From NCBI RefSeq assembly GCF_007971025.1, contig NZ_CP042436.1, positions 1,922,001 to 1,986,000 of the forward strand: a stretch of 64,000 nt of DNA. The letters are read 5' to 3'. Positions 33,061 to 42,921 of this stretch are shown piece by piece. A program made the translations under genes and the position numbers. Position 1 is the stretch's first letter. Every line of letters begins with the position of its first letter. The stretch comes from Mucilaginibacter ginsenosidivorans (GTDB lineage: Bacteria; Bacteroidota; Bacteroidia; Sphingobacteriales; Sphingobacteriaceae). The notes below the pieces were generated by a model that was not told where the DNA came from, searched no databases, and saw only the letters and a list, made by a program, of their open reading frames with translations.

Positions 33061-33165
33061 AGAAAGGTTAAAGGCGAAAGAATAAATGTTTGTATTCTTG
33101 CCTTATTTAATGTTTGCTGAGCATCCCAGGAACCTTTCACCTTTAGGCTTTTACCTTTCACCTCA
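33061..33165. repeat. inverted pair of heptamer arrays (AAAGG / CCTTT type)
   Basis: The left arm (33061-33088) reads AGAAAGG, TTAAAGG, CGAAAGA, ATAAATG. The right arm (33131-33165) reads AACCTTT, CACCTTT, AGGCTTT, TACCTTT, CACCTCA. The phase is strict at 7 bp in both, with a 42-bp spacer. It is the clearest example in the window. Confidence 0.8.
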
Positions 33166-33219
33166 AAATCGTAGATTTGCCCCATCATTAAACGCTGTTT
33201 GCAACAGTATCAATGTTTT

Positions 33220-34179
33220 ATGGCAAAGTACAACACACTACTCTATTATTGCTATTCGGCAATAGCGGATGCGGAGCAATTTGCTGCCGATCATCTGAAA
33301 TTTTGTAAATCTTTAGGATTGGTCGGGCGTATTATCGTGGCCGACGAAGGCTTGAACGGCACGGTTTCAGGTAATTCAGAATCCTGCAAAACATACATGG
33401 ACACCCTGCACGCCGACGAGCGTTTCGCGGCTATTGACTTTAAAGTTGACGAAGTAGACGGACCATCGTTCATCAAAATGCATGTGAGGTATAAGTCGGA
33501 GATCGTCCATTCCGGCCTGCGCGACCCGAAGATCATCAACCCGCAGGAAAAAACAGGCAAGCACCTTGAGCCAAAGGATTTTTTGGCGATGAAGGACCGC
33601 GACGACGTGGTGGTATTGGATGTGCGCTCGAACTACGAGCATTCGCTCGGCAAATTCAAAAACGCCATTACGCTGGATATCGAGAATTTTCGCGACTTCC
33701 CTGCTAAAATAAATGAGCTGGCTCAATACAAGGACAAAAAGATATTAACCTATTGCACCGGCGGCATCAAGTGCGAAAAAGCCTCGGCGCTGTTGCTGCA
33801 CGAAGGATTTACCGACGTCTATCAATTGCATGGCGGCATCATCAAATACGGCAAGGAAGCAGGCGGGCAGGATTTTGAGGGTAAGTGTTACGTATTCGAT
33901 AATCGCCTTTCGGTTGATGTGAACAGCGTGAACCCGGTTGTTATTTCAACCTGTTTCAACTGCGGCAAACATACCGATAAGATGATCAATTGTGCCAATC
34001 CTGAATGCAACGAGCACTTTACGCAATGCGAAGAGTGCGGCTGGCAAATGGACGGCTGCTGCAGCGACGCCTGCAAACAACATCCCCGCAAACGCGAATA
34101 TGACGGCACGGGATATTATGTGAAGGTGCCGCAACCGGTGAATACAGCTAAGAAAGCTAAGATAAAGCTGGCTGAATAA
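33220..34179 (+). CDS. trhO: tRNA uridine(34) hydroxylase (rhodanese-fold)
   Basis: 319 residues from ATG 33220 (MAKYNTLLYYCYSAIAD); an upstream TTG in frame is rejected. TrhO/YceA makes 5-hydroxyuridine at the wobble position of tRNAs using oxygen. The N-terminal acylphosphatase-like domain has GRIIVADEGLNGTVSG. The rhodanese domain spans about 125-215 with the active-site Cys179 in TYCTGGIKCEKAS. A C-terminal cysteine-rich block (CFNCGKHTDKMINCANPECNE and further Cys pairs) could bind zinc and is a usual family extension. It is monocistronic, with a GTAGAGACGC hairpin downstream. Confidence 0.93.
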   Translation: MAKYNTLLYYCYSAIADAEQFAADHLKFCKSLGLVGRIIVADEGLNGTVSGNSESCKTYMDTLHADERFAAIDFKVDEVDGPSFIKMHVRYKSEIVHSGLRDPKIINPQEKTGKHLEPKDFLAMKDRDDVVVLDVRSNYEHSLGKFKNAITLDIENFRDFPAKINELAQYKDKKILTYCTGGIKCEKASALLLHEGFTDVYQLHGGIIKYGKEAGGQDFEGKCYVFDNRLSVDVNSVNPVVISTCFNCGKHTDKMINCANPECNEHFTQCEECGWQMDGCCSDACKQHPRKREYDGTGYYVKVPQPVNTAKKAKIKLAE

Positions 34180-34216
34180 TCCGCTTTGTAAAAAATCACT
34201 TCCAAAACGTATTTTC

Positions 34217-34244
34217 GTAGAGACGCAATACACAGCGTTTCTAC
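34217..34244. repeat. GTAGAGACGC hairpin repeat, copy 1
   Basis: GTAGAGACGC (34217-34226) opposite GCGTTTCTAC (34235-34244), an imperfect stem with an 8-nt loop. Related perfect copies lie at 61524-61551 and 62083-62110. It is 14 bp upstream of the sensor-regulator gene. Confidence 0.7.
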
Positions 34245-34257
34245 CATATTATAGCCA

Positions 34258-37140
34258 ATGCGTAAAGCAGCACTTTTCATCTTCCCGGTCTTTTTGCTTT
34301 TTGCGGGCAACCTCAAAGCTGCGGATATAAAAAGCATCGGCGTACCTTATGTGCAAAATTACACCAAGGCCATTTACCAGTCGGGCAACCAAAACTGGTC
34401 GGTAACGCGCGACGAGCATGGTATTATGTACTTCGGCAACTCGGAGGGCCTGCTCACCTTTGATGGCCGCTACTGGCAATCCTATTCACTGCCAAACGGG
34501 TTGATCGTACGTTCTGTAGCTGCAGATGGTAAAGGTAAAGTGTATTCGGGTGGTTTCGGCGAGTTTGGTTACTGGGAAAACAATAACATGGGCAGGTTGC
34601 AATACCATTCGCTCATCAGCCTTATCCCAAAAGATAACCGTCCCCTTAATGAGGAAATATGGAAGATATACATCGACGATAAGCAGATCATCTTTCAATC
34701 CTTTGGCACCATTTTCATTTATGCCGGTGGGAAGATCAGTATTGTGAAAGCGCCAAACCCTTACTTATTCCTGTTTAAAGTAGGCAAACGGTATTTCGTA
34801 GAACAAGTAAATACGGGGCTGTTCGAACTGAAAGGGAATAAGCTTGAAGCCATTGCTGGCAGCAATTTGATGGGCAACAGCGGCATTTTGTCGATACTGC
34901 CTTTCCCGCATAATAGGTACCTGATAGGCACGGCTCATAATGGTCTTTTCATCTACGACGGTAAGCAGATACAGCCATGGAACAACCAGGCCAGCGATTT
35001 TTTGAAAACATACCAGCTGAACAACGGGGCAGTTATCCCGGGCAAGTACTTTGCTTACGGCACTATCCTGAACGGTGTTATTGTTATCGACACCGCTGGC
35101 AATGTTATTCAGCAGATCAATAAATCAAGCGGGTTGCAGAATAATACCGTGCTGAGCCTTTATACCGATAATGAACAAAACCTTTGGTGCGGTTTGGATA
35201 ATGGCATCGACCGTATTGAATTTAATTCGCCGCTTTATTTTTATTTTGACAAGACGGGCCGCTTCGGTACGGTATATTCCAGTATTATTTTCAACAATAA
35301 GATTTACCTGGGCACCAACCAGGGACTTTTTTACAGCGACTGGACGGGTAACGGCAGTAAACAATCGTTCGACTTCAAACTAATACCCGGTTCGCAGGGA
35401 CAGGTATGGGAACTGATATTGCAGGATGGCAGACTGCTTTGCGGCCACAATACCGGCACCTACCAGGTAAACGGTGCAACCTTAACCAAAATAACGACTA
35501 TAAGCGGAGGGTGGACCATCAAAAAATTGAATGCCGGTCACCTGATACAGGGAACCTATACAGGGCTGGTTGTATACAGCAAGGATAATAAGGGCAACTG
35601 GATATTCGATGACAGGGTTGATGGCTTCGGCGAGCCTTCGCGCTATGTGGAACAGGATAACCGCGGGCAGATATGGGTTAGCCATGCTTATAAAGGCATA
35701 TACAAGGTAACGCTCAGCAGCGATCTTAAAAAAGCGACCTCGGTAAAATACTACGATAACCGGTACGGCCTGCCGGGCAGCTACAATATCAATGTATTTA
35801 ACCTGGATAATAAGATCGTATTTGCGTCGGATTCGGGCTTTTATATTTACGATGACATTAGCGACCGCTTTTTTAAATACGCACAGCTAAACCGCAAACT
35901 TGGCTCTTTTGCCAGTTCTAATAAGATCATACCGGCATTTGGCAAGAAATATTGGTTCATAAATCACGGCAGAGTGGCGCTTGCCGACCTGTCAGCACCC
36001 GGGAAACTCAGCATCGACTCAAACAGGTTTACTATATTGGATGGCCGGATGCTGCACAATTACGAGAGCATCAGCCGCATCAACAGCTCTATTTACCTGA
36101 TCAGCGTCGACGACGGTTTTGCCATATTGAATGATGAGGATGCCCTGCAGCGCAGTGATATTAAGCTGCCAAACGTATTGATACGGCGTGTGGAAGATAT
36201 TACCGACCGCATAACCCTGATGGCCGATAATGACCGCGACGGCGAGATAGAAATCCCGTATTCCCAAAATAATATCCGCATATCGTATGCGCTGCCTTTT
36301 TACCGCCAGGAAAAGGTAAGGTTCCAGTATTATTTGGATGGCTACTCGAGGCAATGGTCGGACTGGAGCACCCAAACCCAAAAGGACTTCACCAACCTGG
36401 ATAGGGGCACCTACCATTTTAGGGTACGGGCAAGCATCAACGAGTTAAGTATCTCGCCAGAAACGGTTTTCAGCTTCACAATACTGCCGCCCTGGTACGC
36501 CGGTAATGTTGCCATAGCTTGTTACCTGCTGCTACTGGTATTAGCCTATTACGTTATACGTTATTTTTACCGCCAGAAACTGAAACGTCATCAGCACCAT
36601 ATTCATGAAAAACTGAGATCAGAACATGAAGAATTCCTGAAACAGGAAGCCTTGGCGAACGAACAACGCATCGTCAAAATAAAAAACGAACAGTTACAGG
36701 CCGACCTGGCCAGCAAAAGCCGCGAACTGGCAAATTCGGCCATGAATATCGTGTATAAAAACGAACTGCTGCAAAAGATAAGCGACGAAATAACTCACTT
36801 GAAGGACAGCAGCGGCAAAAAGCTTTCGGACGAACAGCTTAGACGGATACAAAAGGTAATAAATGATGGAATGAGCGACGAACGCGACTGGAACCTTTTT
36901 GAAAGCAGTTTTAACGAGGCCCATGAAAGTTTCTTCAAAAAGCTGAAGGCCCAGCATCCCGACCTCGTACCGAACGACCTTAAACTGTGCGCTTACCTGC
37001 GCATGAACATGAGCAGTAAGGAAATGGCCTCGCTGCTAAACATCTCCCTGCGCGGTGTCGAGATCAGGCGCTACCGCCTGCGTAAAAAACTCAACCTGGA
37101 GCACGATAAGAACCTGGTGGAGTTTTTGATGGAGTTATAA
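34258..37140 (+). CDS. membrane-spanning propeller/Y_Y_Y sensor with C-terminal LuxR-like HTH
   Basis: 960 residues. A signal peptide (to about residue 21) is followed by two-component-regulator-type beta-propeller repeats (GVPYVQNYTKAIYQSGNQNWSVTRD; LPNGLIVRSVAADGKGKVYSGGFGEFGYWE), then a Y_Y_Y domain (about 670-740), one membrane helix (about 745-768), a cytoplasmic coiled coil, and a helix-turn-helix in the last 60 residues (MSSKEMASLLNISLRGVEIRRYRLRKKL). There is no histidine kinase or receiver domain, so it appears to be a one-component transmembrane regulator, as SusR is in Bacteroides. It lies just upstream of susC/susD and probably senses a glucan oligosaccharide in the periplasm and switches on that locus. 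Confidence 0.87.
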   Translation: MRKAALFIFPVFLLFAGNLKAADIKSIGVPYVQNYTKAIYQSGNQNWSVTRDEHGIMYFGNSEGLLTFDGRYWQSYSLPNGLIVRSVAADGKGKVYSGGFGEFGYWENNNMGRLQYHSLISLIPKDNRPLNEEIWKIYIDDKQIIFQSFGTIFIYAGGKISIVKAPNPYLFLFKVGKRYFVEQVNTGLFELKGNKLEAIAGSNLMGNSGILSILPFPHNRYLIGTAHNGLFIYDGKQIQPWNNQASDFLKTYQLNNGAVIPGKYFAYGTILNGVIVIDTAGNVIQQINKSSGLQNNTVLSLYTDNEQNLWCGLDNGIDRIEFNSPLYFYFDKTGRFGTVYSSIIFNNKIYLGTNQGLFYSDWTGNGSKQSFDFKLIPGSQGQVWELILQDGRLLCGHNTGTYQVNGATLTKITTISGGWTIKKLNAGHLIQGTYTGLVVYSKDNKGNWIFDDRVDGFGEPSRYVEQDNRGQIWVSHAYKGIYKVTLSSDLKKATSVKYYDNRYGLPGSYNINVFNLDNKIVFASDSGFYIYDDISDRFFKYAQLNRKLGSFASSNKIIPAFGKKYWFINHGRVALADLSAPGKLSIDSNRFTILDGRMLHNYESISRINSSIYLISVDDGFAILNDEDALQRSDIKLPNVLIRRVEDITDRITLMADNDRDGEIEIPYSQNNIRISYALPFYRQEKVRFQYYLDGYSRQWSDWSTQTQKDFTNLDRGTYHFRVRASINELSISPETVFSFTILPPWYAGNVAIACYLLLLVLAYYVIRYFYRQKLKRHQHHIHEKLRSEHEEFLKQEALANEQRIVKIKNEQLQADLASKSRELANSAMNIVYKNELLQKISDEITHLKDSSGKKLSDEQLRRIQKVINDGMSDERDWNLFESSFNEAHESFFKKLKAQHPDLVPNDLKLCAYLRMNMSSKEMASLLNISLRGVEIRRYRLRKKLNLEHDKNLVEFLMEL

Positions 37141-37548
37141 AATTTATTTCACCTGCCAAACCCCGCCACGGTCCACTGCTCTGACCAAAATTATATTACT
37201 TTAAAAAGTGTCGGCATAACCAGGCCACGTCAAAAACACCGAATTGTGAACATAGCCGGGATAGCATTGAGTTTCTCACCAGCTTATAATACTACATCAT
37301 TACCTCTCAAAGCCCATTCCCACCTTATTGTTCCCGACTTCTTAAATGTAGTATGTGGCGGTTACACTATTGATTTTTAAAACATTTATAATCAATTAAT
37401 TGTATTATAAATAACAAATTTTTGAGAAACTACTTTTTGAATGATGTATTAATGTAGAGTGACATTATTTGTTAAAAATGTATTATCTCGACAATTTCGT
37501 ACTGATTAAAAACCAATTATTTATCAATTCTTAATTTCCAATGACCAC
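37141..37548. promoter_or_regulatory. susC upstream region with a 9-bp inverted repeat
   Basis: A 408-bp AT-rich gap between the sensor-regulator and susC. ATACTACAT (37289-37297) and ATGTAGTAT (37346-37354) form a perfect inverted repeat across 48 bp and could be a regulator site. No ORF or repeat element is seen. No exact TAnnTTTG box was found. Confidence 0.4.
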
Positions 37549-40500
37549 ATGAAAAGAAGTTTTACTATTTCAGGGTTGGTGCTGTTTTTCTTTCTTTTTA
37601 TTTCTTCTGCCTTCGCACAAAACGTAGCAGTAAGAGGTAAGGTAACAGATGCTTCGACAGGCGAAACGCTTATCGGTGTATCCGTGCTTGTAAAAGGAAC
37701 GTCGAACGGTGCGCAAACCGATGTTAACGGGGGCTATTCGATCAATGCCCCGTCAAATGCCACCTTAGTATTCAGCTATATTGGCTATACATCACAGGAA
37801 GTTCCCGTGAACGGGCAACTGCTTATTAACGTTAAATTGCAGGCACAGGCAAACTCGCTGAGCGAGGTTGTGGTTGTAGGTTACGGTACCCAAAAGAAAG
37901 TGGACGTAACCGGTTCCATCGCTACGGTAAAGGGCGATGAAATTGCCAAACAGGCATCAACTAACCCGCTAAGCGCCTTACAGGGTAAGGTTGCCGGTTT
38001 AAACATTGTCAATTCGGGTTCGCCGGGTTCTTCGCCGCAGATCACAATCCGTGGTACCGGTACTATTTATGGTGGCACAGGCTTGCTTTATGTAGTTGAT
38101 GGTGCGCTGTACGACGACATCAACTTTTTGAACCCGGCTGATATTGATAACATCAGTATCCTTAAGGATGGTTCGAGTACCGCCATTTACGGCGAACGTG
38201 CCGCTAACGGCGTTATCCTGGTAACTACCAAAAGAGGTAAAAAAGGAACAGCGACTGTTAATTACAACGCTTATGCCGGCTGGCAGCATGTTACCAACCA
38301 GGTAAAAATGGCGGACGCTACGGAATATGCAACGGCCATTAATGAGTTGCAGACAGAGAACGGCGCGTCGGCGTTATTCGCCGATCCTGCATCTTTTGGA
38401 AAAGGAACCGACTGGTACGGCCAGATATTGCGCGATGCTTTCGTAACTAACCACCAGGTTTCGATCAACGGCGGGGCCGAAAAATCGGATTACAACTTAT
38501 CTGTCGGGTACCTGGACCAGGACGGTATTGTAAAGACCAATAGCTACAACCGTTACACACTGCATTTGACCGATAACTATCAGCCTTACAAAAACCTGAA
38601 GCTGGGTATCAGCGCGAGCGGGCAATATTCAAGATCGAGAAATGTTGACGGGGGGATTTTCCACGAGTTATATGGCGCTGCGCCGGTAGTTCCTGTTTAT
38701 TATGCGGATGGAACTTATGGCGACCCAAGCGACTTCAACCTGGGCGGGGGTAACAATTACAACCCGCAGGTTACCTTAGATTATTTTAACTCGCACTCTG
38801 CCAACTACCGTTTTACGGGTAATGCGTTTGCTGAACTCACCATTGCCAAACACTTTAAATTAAGGTCGTCTTTAGGCGGTGATTTTGGAGAAAACGAAAC
38901 GCTAAGCTATATCCCGGTATATAAAGCTACCCTTTCACAGCAGGCTACACAGTCTTCGCTGTCAAGAAACCGCAGCGAGACCCGCAACTGGTTGCAGGAA
39001 AATACGCTGACTTACGACAATACCTTCGCAAACGATCATCACGTAACAGTTTTAGTAGGCTATTCGTCTGAGCAACGGCAGGGATACACGCTGAATGCTT
39101 CGGCACAAAATGTTCCGGGTGATGGTTCCTACGAATATTATTTCAGCACCAACGGCACAAACTATAACCTTTCCGATGCAGGGTCGTTGCTGACTTTCCA
39201 ATCGGAGTTTGCCAGGGTGAATTACTCCTATAAGGACACCTACCTGTTAAACGCGTCGGTTCGTCGCGATGGTAACTCACAATTCTACAACCCGCCAAGC
39301 AATAATGGTTACAGCGTGCTGCCTGCTGTTGGTTTAGGTTGGGTTATCAGTAACGAGGACTTCATGAAAAACCAGCATATATTCAATTTCCTGAAGCTTA
39401 GAGGCGGTTACGGAGAGGTTGCAAATGCCGACCTTCCGTTCAATGTGGCTAAGGCGACAATAAACGGTGGTTATTACGCCATCTTTGGCAATCCAACGGT
39501 TGCTTATCCGGGTTCCAGCGTAACCACAATAACTCCTCCGTTCATCGTGGTTGAACGCTCGCACAATACCGATATTGGTTTAGAAGGTGGTCTTTTAGAT
39601 AACCATCTGACTTTCGAAGCCGATTTCTATAATCGTGTAACCAAAAATGCGGTATTTGCTATCCCGGTATTGGGTTCGTTAGGTTTAACAGGCGGACCGA
39701 TAGGCAACCAGGCCGATATCCAGAACCGCGGTTTTGAATTCTTAGTGACCTGGAAGAAATCAGTAAACAAGGATTTCTCGTACAGTGTTAGCGGTAACTT
39801 CTCTATCAACAACAATAAAGTGTTGAATGTGTCTACCGGGCGTAACCCGATATATGGCGGCGGTAACGGCATCACCAACGGAGCGTTGGCGACCATTACG
39901 GTTGAAGGGCAGCCTATCGGCGAATTTTACGGCTATAAGGTTGCAGGTATATTCCAGCAGGATCAAACCTCCGGCCCTCAGCCAAACGCAAAAGCAGGCG
40001 ACTTCCAGTACGTTGACGAGAATCACGACGGTGTTATCGATGGTCGTGACCGTGTGAACCTGGGCAATCCGAATCCAAAATACAACTACGGTTTCAATAC
40101 CAGCTTTACCTACAAAGGGTTCGACCTGGCACTGGATTTCCAGGGTGTTGCAGGCGTAAGTATCTATAACGCAAACATTGCTTACCGCTTTGGTAACGAA
40201 AACTTCACCCAGGACTTTTACCAGCACCGCTGGCACGGAGCAGGTACATCAAATACCTATCCTTCGGTTAAAGTCGGTTCCAATGCCAACTCTGCTCCAA
40301 ACTCTTTCTTTGTTGAAAGCGGTGCTTATTTCAGGGTTAGGAATGCGCAGTTAGGTTACACGCTTCCGGGCAACCTGTTGTCGAAAGTAGGGGTGCAGAA
40401 AGTAAGATTCTTCGCAAACGCGCAGAACCCGCTTAACTTCTTTAAATACAAAGGCTTTAGCCCTGAAGTTGGCGGCGGCCCTACCGAGGCAGGTTTGGAT

Positions 40501-40557
40501 GCGAATGTGTACCCGCTTTATGCGACGTATAATTTTGGTGTGAACGTTACTTTTTAA
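37549..40557 (+). CDS. SusC/RagA-family TonB-dependent outer-membrane transporter
   Basis: 1002 residues. The signal peptide ends at SAFAQ. A CarboxypepD_reg-like domain (about 28-105, VRGKVTDASTGETLIGVSVLVKG) is followed by the SusC-type TonB box region (LSEVVVVGYGTQKK), the plug domain (VAGLNIVNSGSPGSSPQITIRG) and a beta-barrel ending with YNFGVNVTF. It imports glycan oligosaccharides across the outer membrane with energy from TonB. The SusD partner starts 13 bp downstream, after an AAGGAG-like ribosome site. Adjacent GH144 enzymes suggest beta-1,2-glucan oligosaccharides as cargo. Confidence 0.95.
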   Translation: MKRSFTISGLVLFFFLFISSAFAQNVAVRGKVTDASTGETLIGVSVLVKGTSNGAQTDVNGGYSINAPSNATLVFSYIGYTSQEVPVNGQLLINVKLQAQANSLSEVVVVGYGTQKKVDVTGSIATVKGDEIAKQASTNPLSALQGKVAGLNIVNSGSPGSSPQITIRGTGTIYGGTGLLYVVDGALYDDINFLNPADIDNISILKDGSSTAIYGERAANGVILVTTKRGKKGTATVNYNAYAGWQHVTNQVKMADATEYATAINELQTENGASALFADPASFGKGTDWYGQILRDAFVTNHQVSINGGAEKSDYNLSVGYLDQDGIVKTNSYNRYTLHLTDNYQPYKNLKLGISASGQYSRSRNVDGGIFHELYGAAPVVPVYYADGTYGDPSDFNLGGGNNYNPQVTLDYFNSHSANYRFTGNAFAELTIAKHFKLRSSLGGDFGENETLSYIPVYKATLSQQATQSSLSRNRSETRNWLQENTLTYDNTFANDHHVTVLVGYSSEQRQGYTLNASAQNVPGDGSYEYYFSTNGTNYNLSDAGSLLTFQSEFARVNYSYKDTYLLNASVRRDGNSQFYNPPSNNGYSVLPAVGLGWVISNEDFMKNQHIFNFLKLRGGYGEVANADLPFNVAKATINGGYYAIFGNPTVAYPGSSVTTITPPFIVVERSHNTDIGLEGGLLDNHLTFEADFYNRVTKNAVFAIPVLGSLGLTGGPIGNQADIQNRGFEFLVTWKKSVNKDFSYSVSGNFSINNNKVLNVSTGRNPIYGGGNGITNGALATITVEGQPIGEFYGYKVAGIFQQDQTSGPQPNAKAGDFQYVDENHDGVIDGRDRVNLGNPNPKYNYGFNTSFTYKGFDLALDFQGVAGVSIYNANIAYRFGNENFTQDFYQHRWHGAGTSNTYPSVKVGSNANSAPNSFFVESGAYFRVRNAQLGYTLPGNLLSKVGVQKVRFFANAQNPLNFFKYKGFSPEVGGGPTEAGLDANVYPLYATYNFGVNVTF

Positions 40558-40570
40558 GGAGAAATAGAAA

Positions 40571-42052
40571 ATGAAAACGAAAAATTTTTACTTGCAGGGA
40601 GCGTCCATATTATGCCTTTTTGCAACGTTATTACTGGCGCCCGCCTGTAAGAAAGGGTTTTTGGATAAACCCCGCCAGGGCGTAGTGCCGGCAACCCAGT
40701 TTTGGGTTACACAGGCCGATGCTACATCGGCAGTTAATGCCATGTATGCCAACCTGCACGAATGGACGAACATAGCGTTCGCTCCTATCGCTGTTGAAAG
40801 TATGGGATCGGACGATGCTGAAAAGGGTAGCAGCCCTGACGATGCGTCGTTCATGAACGACTTCGATACATTCACAGCCAGCTCGACTGAAGGGCAAATA
40901 TCTGACTTTTGGGGTGGCGAATACCGTACCATCAACCTGGCAAACCAGATATTGGACAACGTGCCGGCTATCAATATGGATGCAAGCTTGAAATCGCGTT
41001 ACCTGGCCGAGGCAAAGTTCATCCGCGCTTATGCCTATTTCAGGCTGGTGCGTGCTTTTGGCGATGTTCCGTTGCGCTTGCATGTACCGAAAGATCCTTC
41101 GGAATATAATATCCCGCGTACGCCGAAGGACCAGGTTTGGGCAGCAATCGAATCTGACCTTACCGATGCAGCATCTGTATTGCCTCAAACTTATGATGCC
41201 ACCAACGTTGGCCATGTTACCAAGGGCGCAGCGCTTGCATTGCATGCAAAAGCTGCGTTGTACCAGAAAAAATGGGCAGACGTAGTTAGTCTGACAAACG
41301 AGGTATCTGGCCTGGGTTACTCGCTGTTCCCGAATTTTGAAAAAATGTTCAGGGTAGAGAATAAGAACAACTCTGAGTCGATATTTGAGATACAGAATGA
41401 ACTGATCCCCGGCAAACCCGACGAATCAAATTCGCAGTATTCGCAGGTACAGGGTGTTCGCGGTGTAACCGGTGGCGGCTGGGGCTTTAATGTTCCTACG
41501 CAGGATCTGGTGGATGCATTTGAACCCGGCGACCCACGTCTTAACGCAACTATCATTTTCAGGGGCACCACCACTGCCGAAGGCGACGCTATTCCGTTGG
41601 CTGGTGATAACCCACGCTATAACTACAAATCTTATGTGCCGTTCAGCATGTATGTTTCAGGATTCAACGAAGGTGCACAGCAGGATAAGATCGTTCTGCG
41701 TTATGCCGATGTATTATTGATGAATGCAGAAGCTAACAATGAACTGGGAAATACCGCTGCCGCGCTTGCTTCGCTCGAAATGGTAAGGGCACGCGCAAGG
41801 GGTGCAAATGCCGGCGTTCTTCCCGAGGTAACCACTACCGACCAGGGCGCATTGCGTACGGCTATTTACCACGAACGCCGCGTAGAACTGGCTATGGAGT
41901 TTGATCGTTATTTCGACGTGATACGCCAGGGACGTGGCGCCGAAGTTTTCGGTCCGAAAGGCTGGAAAGCCAATAAGAACGAAGTTTGGCCTATACCACA
42001 AACGGAAATTGACCTGAGTGCAGGTGTAATCACTCAAAATCCGGGTTATTAA
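40571..42052 (+). CDS. RagB/SusD-family glycan-binding lipoprotein
   Basis: 493 residues. The lipoprotein signal is LLLAPACKKG with Cys26 as acceptor. The SusD helical TPR-like core is evident (LAEAKFIRAYAYFRLVRAFGDVPL; VLRYADVLLMNAEANNELGN; HERRVELAMEFDRYFDVIRQG). It sits as a lid on the SusC barrel at the cell surface and binds the oligosaccharide. It follows susC by 13 bp, and the LamG lipoprotein starts 9 bp downstream. Specificity is inferred from the neighbouring hydrolases. Confidence 0.94.
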   Translation: MKTKNFYLQGASILCLFATLLLAPACKKGFLDKPRQGVVPATQFWVTQADATSAVNAMYANLHEWTNIAFAPIAVESMGSDDAEKGSSPDDASFMNDFDTFTASSTEGQISDFWGGEYRTINLANQILDNVPAINMDASLKSRYLAEAKFIRAYAYFRLVRAFGDVPLRLHVPKDPSEYNIPRTPKDQVWAAIESDLTDAASVLPQTYDATNVGHVTKGAALALHAKAALYQKKWADVVSLTNEVSGLGYSLFPNFEKMFRVENKNNSESIFEIQNELIPGKPDESNSQYSQVQGVRGVTGGGWGFNVPTQDLVDAFEPGDPRLNATIIFRGTTTAEGDAIPLAGDNPRYNYKSYVPFSMYVSGFNEGAQQDKIVLRYADVLLMNAEANNELGNTAAALASLEMVRARARGANAGVLPEVTTTDQGALRTAIYHERRVELAMEFDRYFDVIRQGRGAEVFGPKGWKANKNEVWPIPQTEIDLSAGVITQNPGY

Positions 42053-42061
42053 TATTAAAAC

Positions 42062-42904
42062 ATGATCGACATGAAAAAAACAAAAATATATGTCATAGCC
42101 CTTGCATTGTTAGGTGTGGGGGTAAGCTCCTGCCGCAAGGAGTTTAATCCGAAGAGTTACGCGCCGCCACTGGTTATCAACGGCTTTACGAGCTCAAGCG
42201 ATATAGAAAAGGCGAACCTGGCGGCTTATTATTCTTTTAATGGCAACCTTACCGATAGCGTATCGGGCACAGCAGGAGAGGCCACAGGAACCTCTTTTAC
42301 CAAAGGTGAAGTGGGCCAGGGCCTGCAGGGCGCATTGAACGGCTATGTATTAGCCGATCCGGGTCCGAAAGTGAAAGCCTTGAACAGCTTTACCATCAGC
42401 GAGTGGGTTAACACGCCTCCGCCATCTACCGGTATCATCGGTATATTCTCACTTGCCCGTACAGATCAGTTTTGGGGCAACATCGAAATATTTATCGAGA
42501 ATGGCAGCGATAACACCAATGGTAAAGTGAGGGTACATATTGATAAGGGTGGCAGCGATTATACTTATGCTGTCGACGGCGTGCTGAACCTGTTTAACGT
42601 TTGGAAGAACATCACTGTAACGTACGATTCGGTAACCGGTGCATGCGCATTGTATGTAAACGGGTCTAAAGTAAACACCGGTACAGCAGGTAACCTGAAA
42701 GGCGACCTGAACTTTACAAACATCGGCAAACTTGTGTTTGGTACGGTGCAGTTCAATACCGACCCAAGCCAGACATCTGCCACAGGCAAGCAAGACTGGG
42801 CAAGTTACCTGACCGGTCAGATGGACGAAGTGCGTATTTATGACAAAGTATTGTCTGACAATGAAATTGGCGCCCTTGTAGCATTACAGGGCAGAGGAAA
42901 ATAA
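42062..42904 (+). CDS. LamG/concanavalin-like lipoprotein of the glucan locus
   Basis: 280 residues, or 277 if the ATG at 42071 (MKKTKIYVIALALLGVGVSSC) is used; the latter gives a tidier lipoprotein signal. After the lipidated Cys comes a LamG-like jelly roll: LAAYYSFNGNLTDSVSG, FTISEWVNTPPPSTGIIGIF, ALYVNGSKVNTG and QMDEVRIYDKVLSDNEI. This layout matches surface glycan-binding proteins encoded third after susC/susD. There are no catalytic residues. It probably recruits the polysaccharide to the cell surface. A terminator follows 18 bp after the stop. Confidence 0.87.
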   Translation: MIDMKKTKIYVIALALLGVGVSSCRKEFNPKSYAPPLVINGFTSSSDIEKANLAAYYSFNGNLTDSVSGTAGEATGTSFTKGEVGQGLQGALNGYVLADPGPKVKALNSFTISEWVNTPPPSTGIIGIFSLARTDQFWGNIEIFIENGSDNTNGKVRVHIDKGGSDYTYAVDGVLNLFNVWKNITVTYDSVTGACALYVNGSKVNTGTAGNLKGDLNFTNIGKLVFGTVQFNTDPSQTSATGKQDWASYLTGQMDEVRIYDKVLSDNEIGALVALQGRGK

Positions 42905-42921
42905 GGTTGATTGATTTAGCT

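Noticed and set aside
33131..33165. Possible CRISPR-like array
   Set aside because: Units are 7 bp, contiguous, degenerate and without spacers; no cas gene is present.
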